This document shows, piece by piece, positions 61,113 through 64,000 of a stretch of DNA of 64,000 nucleotides. The stretch is from Alphaproteobacteria bacterium HGW-Alphaproteobacteria-18. Its GTDB lineage: Bacteria; Pseudomonadota; Alphaproteobacteria; Caulobacterales; Hyphomonadaceae. The stretch's first letter is position 1. Every line of letters begins with the position of its first letter. The translations under genes and the position numbers were made by a program. The stretch covers positions 186,001 through 250,000 of the forward strand of contig PHEH01000003.1 in the NCBI GenBank assembly GCA_002841155.1, read 5' to 3'. The notes below the pieces were generated by a model. It was not told the DNA's origin. It searched no databases and saw nothing but the letters and a program-made list of their open reading frames with translations.

Positions 61113-62108
61113 TTGAGTTACGATGACAGCTGGGATAAGCCCCACACCCCGTCAGAAGACGAACATTGGCAGGAAAGTGACTGCTACTGGTTCTACGACC
61201 ATAAGAACAGAATAGGCGGGTTTCATCGCATTGGACAAAAGCCCAACCTCGATTCCGGCCAGGTGACACTCTTCGTCTTCAAGGAAGGCGGCGACAGATT
61301 TGTCCTCAGTTCCGGCGAAAGAGCTGAACACAAACTTGGACCAAACGCACGCCAAGCGGCCAAGCAGATTGTGGGCAGCCACACCGCAGAAGCGCTTGGT
61401 GCCGGGCGGATGCGGTTCACTTGGGGCGAGGAAGAATGCAAGGGCGATCTGGAATTCTATGAGTCGTTTCACGAACCGCGGAACTGGTCGAAGACGGGCC
61501 ATTCCGACGATTTTATGAGCAACATCAATTCCGATGGGCATCTTGAATGCTCAGGCCGCATTCGCGGAACCGTGAGGATCGGTAAAACCAGCTACGAGAT
61601 TGACGGTCTCTGTCACCGGGACCGCTCCTGGGGCTTTCGCGACAATAGCCGCGCCAGTCTGCATCGCTACCGGATGTTCTCAGGAACCGTCGGGCCCGAG
61701 CTAAGCTTTGCAAGCTTTCTTCTGGACCTCAAAGGCGGGCCGAAAATGGTTGCCGGCTTTGTCGCGCGCAATGGTGAGGATCTTGACGTCCGGGACCTGC
61801 GGGTGATCACGAGGTTTGATTCAGATGGCCTTACGCCCTTGGGAGCAACAGGAATTCTGACGCTCGAGACCGGCGAGGAAATCAGAATCGAAACACGTTC
61901 CGTTCAAGGCTTCATGACTCCCGTTCCGGAGGCGGGGGCTGCCTCGCAGGACCATATCTCGACGTTTATGTATAACGGAAAGACGGGCTTCCTGGACCTC
62001 GAACTGAGCACCAATCCAGGTCGGGGCACTTATATACCAACCCAGGAAGACGTCACTTTTCTGGCCGTAGACCAAGGGCTGTCAGCCAGCGTCGAATATA
62101 CTGATTAG
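61113..62108 (+). CDS. CrtC/AttH-like lipocalin-fold protein
   Basis: A 331-residue protein with CHRDRSWGFRDN, the D(H/R)SWG motif of the hydroxyneurosporene-synthase (CrtC)/AttH family, set in a double lipocalin fold. CrtC hydrates carotenoid double bonds; relatives of unknown activity are common near steroid and terpenoid genes. No signal peptide is visible. TTG at 61113 follows AAGGGGA. It is followed by a phosphotransferase gene after 80 bases. A hydratase for terpenoid-like olefins is possible but unproven. Confidence 0.75.
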   Translation: MSYDDSWDKPHTPSEDEHWQESDCYWFYDHKNRIGGFHRIGQKPNLDSGQVTLFVFKEGGDRFVLSSGERAEHKLGPNARQAAKQIVGSHTAEALGAGRMRFTWGEEECKGDLEFYESFHEPRNWSKTGHSDDFMSNINSDGHLECSGRIRGTVRIGKTSYEIDGLCHRDRSWGFRDNSRASLHRYRMFSGTVGPELSFASFLLDLKGGPKMVAGFVARNGEDLDVRDLRVITRFDSDGLTPLGATGILTLETGEEIRIETRSVQGFMTPVPEAGAASQDHISTFMYNGKTGFLDLELSTNPGRGTYIPTQEDVTFLAVDQGLSASVEYTD

Positions 62109-62188
62109 TCTAGCACCATTCAAAGAATTCGCCCGTCCGATTAGGTCGGCTTATTCGGCTACGCCACCGTGCGGCAGCGAGGGACAAA

Positions 62189-63283
62189 ATGTCGACAGAT
62201 GAACTTAAAGGTACGATGGCGGAGTCTGTAAGGCAGGCCAAATCGCGCTTTATGAGAATTGATACTCCGGCGATCCAGCGGTTTATTGAGGGTCAGCCCG
62301 ATGTATCAGGACCTGTCTCTATAGAAGATGTCGTTTTTCCGACTGATGGCGCAGGCTCAAGCAATGGCATCGCCTTCCTGAAGGCCACCGGCAATTTCGG
62401 AAATAGTGTGCAAACGCTCGATCTGGTTCTGAGATATTCACCCGGCGAGCAGCTCCTCAAACAGAAGAGGTATGACCACGAGTTCGAAACGCTGATGGCG
62501 CTGCAACCATCTGGATTACCGGTTCCGCAAGCGCTCTGGCTGGACGCAGACGGGCACTGGCTGGGTGCGGCGGGCTACATCATGAAGAGGGTCGATGGCG
62601 AGGTCCCGAGTGCGGCCATGTATTCCGCAGGCCCTCTGGCAAACGTTGCGCCTGATATTCGCAACGAGCTCATGCTTAAAGCGGCGGGATTTCACGGCCG
62701 ACTCAGAAAGGCCGCGATTGGACCCGACAAAGTTCCTCATCTTATGAACAGGGGCAATGGCGCAACGCCCATCCGCCGCGAGCTGAACTGGTGGCTAGAA
62801 GAAGTAAATCGCGTTTGCGAGGAGGATGATCCGAAAGCACAGACGATCAAAGCCGTGCACAACTGGATGGTTAGGTATGAGCCGACAGACCTTTATCCAG
62901 CTAACCTTGTGCATGGCGACGCGCAAATCGCGAACATCATTTACGCCGAAGGCGACATCGCCGCTGTGGTTGATTGGGAATTATCGTATCTGGGACACAA
63001 TGAGTCTGACCTGGCGCTGATCTGCTTCCTCACGGAAAGTCAGAAACTGACAGACACAGCTGTCGAGGGCACACCGACAGAAGAAGAGTATCTCGCACGC
63101 TACAGCCGCGAAAGTGGCGCCGAGATCATGCACTGGCCATATTTCAAACTATTCAATCTGTACAAAATTATTGCCGTCTCCCGAATGTCAGCCCACTTCA
63201 TGCCGTCATTCGAACATCTTTGGTCTTTCTATGTCCAGACTCTCGAAGACGTCTGGTCAGCAGCAAAAGCAACCTACGAATAG
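62189..63283 (+). CDS. APH-family phosphotransferase (ACAD10/11 N-domain type)
   Basis: A 364-residue kinase-like protein: LVHGDAQIANII is the Brenner loop, VDWELSYLGHNESDLALICF carries the metal-binding aspartate, and the VLRYSPGEQ segment is the N-lobe beta strand with the ATP-binding arginine. In mammals ACAD10/11 use such a domain to phosphorylate 4-hydroxyacyl-CoAs before dehydrogenase action, and bacteria have separate genes. ATG 62189 follows GAGGGAC. It lies beside the CrtC-like gene, at a distance from acyl-CoA genes. Confidence 0.88.
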   Translation: MSTDELKGTMAESVRQAKSRFMRIDTPAIQRFIEGQPDVSGPVSIEDVVFPTDGAGSSNGIAFLKATGNFGNSVQTLDLVLRYSPGEQLLKQKRYDHEFETLMALQPSGLPVPQALWLDADGHWLGAAGYIMKRVDGEVPSAAMYSAGPLANVAPDIRNELMLKAAGFHGRLRKAAIGPDKVPHLMNRGNGATPIRRELNWWLEEVNRVCEEDDPKAQTIKAVHNWMVRYEPTDLYPANLVHGDAQIANIIYAEGDIAAVVDWELSYLGHNESDLALICFLTESQKLTDTAVEGTPTEEEYLARYSRESGAEIMHWPYFKLFNLYKIIAVSRMSAHFMPSFEHLWSFYVQTLEDVWSAAKATYE

Positions 63284-63320
63284 GCGCCATGAGCCTCGCA
63301 GTCGGCAGAGTCTTAAACAG

Positions 63321-63977
63321 CTACTGCCGTAGCCTTATCAGCGTCAGAAACTCACGGCGCAGGGACGCGTTTTCCAGAAACTGCCCCCGCATGACGCTGT
63401 TGATCATCTGGGTGTTGTCGTCCTTTACGCCGCGCCAGTGCATGCAAAAATGATCTGCTTCCATGACGATAGAAATCCCGTCCGGCGTAATCAGCGTTTG
63501 GAATAGGTCGGCGAGCTGGACGATTGCCTCTTCCTGGATTTGCGGGCGTGACATGATCCAGTCTGTAAGGCGCGCATACTTTGACAGACCGATCAGGTTC
63601 GAGGCTGCATTCGGAAGGATCCCAATCCAGACCCGGCCGATAATCGGACAGAGATGATGGCTACATGCACTGCGAACGGTAATTGGGCCAACGATCATCA
63701 GCTCGTTCAGACCTTTGTCATTCGGAAACTCGGTTGCTTCCGGTGCCGGAAAATACCGGCCGGCAAACACTTCGGTAAGATACATGCGCGCGACGCGCTC
63801 GGCCGTCTCGAGTGTATTGTGGTCACGTCCGGTATCGATCACAAGGCTGTCGAGAACGCGGCCGACTGCCGCCTCAACTTCCGCCTTGATGGCATCGAGA
63901 TCCCCGGGCTCAAGAAACGCCGAAATATTGTCATTTGCGAAATACCTATGGCCTGCCGCCTCGAGGCGTTCGCGCAC
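63321..63977 (-). CDS. folE: GTP cyclohydrolase I
   Basis: At least 218 residues of GTP cyclohydrolase I, which makes dihydroneopterin triphosphate for folate. Key parts are RSACSHHLCPIIGRVWIGILP with the zinc cysteine and histidines, and ADHFCMHWRGVKD with the second cysteine. The HFC-x-H variant and CSHHL sequence differ slightly from the E. coli enzyme. Reading begins at a GTG (63977) but stays open upstream to the window end, so the true start may lie outside. It is convergent with the phosphotransferase and is the first housekeeping-like gene outside the cluster. Confidence 0.92.
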   Translation of the reverse strand: MRERLEAAGHRYFANDNISAFLEPGDLDAIKAEVEAAVGRVLDSLVIDTGRDHNTLETAERVARMYLTEVFAGRYFPAPEATEFPNDKGLNELMIVGPITVRSACSHHLCPIIGRVWIGILPNAASNLIGLSKYARLTDWIMSRPQIQEEAIVQLADLFQTLITPDGISIVMEADHFCMHWRGVKDDNTQMINSVMRGQFLENASLRREFLTLIRLRQ

Positions 63978-64000
63978 TCTTGCAGACGCAGATGTGGGCG

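Noticed and set aside
1-64000. CRISPR array, tRNA or rRNA genes, phage or conjugation genes
   Set aside because: No regularly spaced direct repeats, no recognisable tRNA or rRNA segment and no phage or transfer proteins were seen.

Overview
The window is GC-rich DNA from a Gram-negative bacterium, most likely an alphaproteobacterium of the Hyphomonadaceae or Sphingomonadales type. This is inferred from three TonB-dependent receptors of the kind expanded in those groups, many acyl-CoA enzymes, GntR/TetR control and frequent TTG/GTG starts. No rRNA or tRNA gene is visible, so the taxon cannot be fixed. Nearly all of the window (1 to about 60 kb) is one large catabolic supercluster for a hydrophobic, probably isoprenoid- or steroid-like carboxylic compound. 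The substrate is an inference: the canonical steroid-nucleus genes (kshA, hsaC, ipdAB types) are not in the window.

Block 1 (1-12.7 kb) holds a TonB receptor (cut by the window edge), a TetR regulator, and an aldehyde dehydrogenase / thiolase-like / DUF35 / P450 run with a [2Fe-2S] ferredoxin just upstream. It also holds a GMC alcohol oxidase/dehydrogenase, a Rieske oxygenase, an acyl-CoA dehydrogenase and an acyl-CoA ligase. Its promoters carry palindromic CTAA-N5-TTAG sites or the related AAACCTAT-N5-ATAGGTTT palindrome. A boundary zone (12.7-14.2 kb) has a tyrosine phosphatase and probable gene remnants.

Block 2 (14.2-60 kb) contains, in order: a five-gene operon (thiolase-like, DUF35, a degenerate acyl-CoA ligase, a PaaK-like ligase and a PaaK half-protein); an alpha/beta hydrolase-flavin reductase fusion with a GntR regulator; an amidohydrolase; a TonB receptor-kinase-MFS operon; a ligase-SDR-DUF2889 operon; a TetR gene divergent from P450-ALDH-SDR; a reductase next to a dead SDR; an LCAD-like dehydrogenase; a second receptor-MFS pair; two more ligases and a GntR regulator; a divergent pair of nitronate-monooxygenase-family flavoproteins; and two acyl-CoA dehydrogenase pairs with MaoC and crotonase-type hydratases. 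Eleven copies of a 16-bp motif, ACYWRGTTATATAWST, sit in the intergenic regions of this block, five of them 30-42 bp from a start codon. They point to one shared regulator for the whole block.

The working model is: uptake by TonB receptors and MFS carriers; oxidation by P450s, the Rieske enzyme, GMC and ALDHs to carboxylates; CoA activation by several ligases; beta-oxidation by heteromeric acyl-CoA dehydrogenases, hydratases and SDRs; and retro-aldol side-chain cleavage by two thiolase-like/DUF35 pairs. A decayed IS21-type element (60.2-60.8 kb) marks the right edge. Beyond it lie a CrtC-like protein, a phosphotransferase and GTP cyclohydrolase I.
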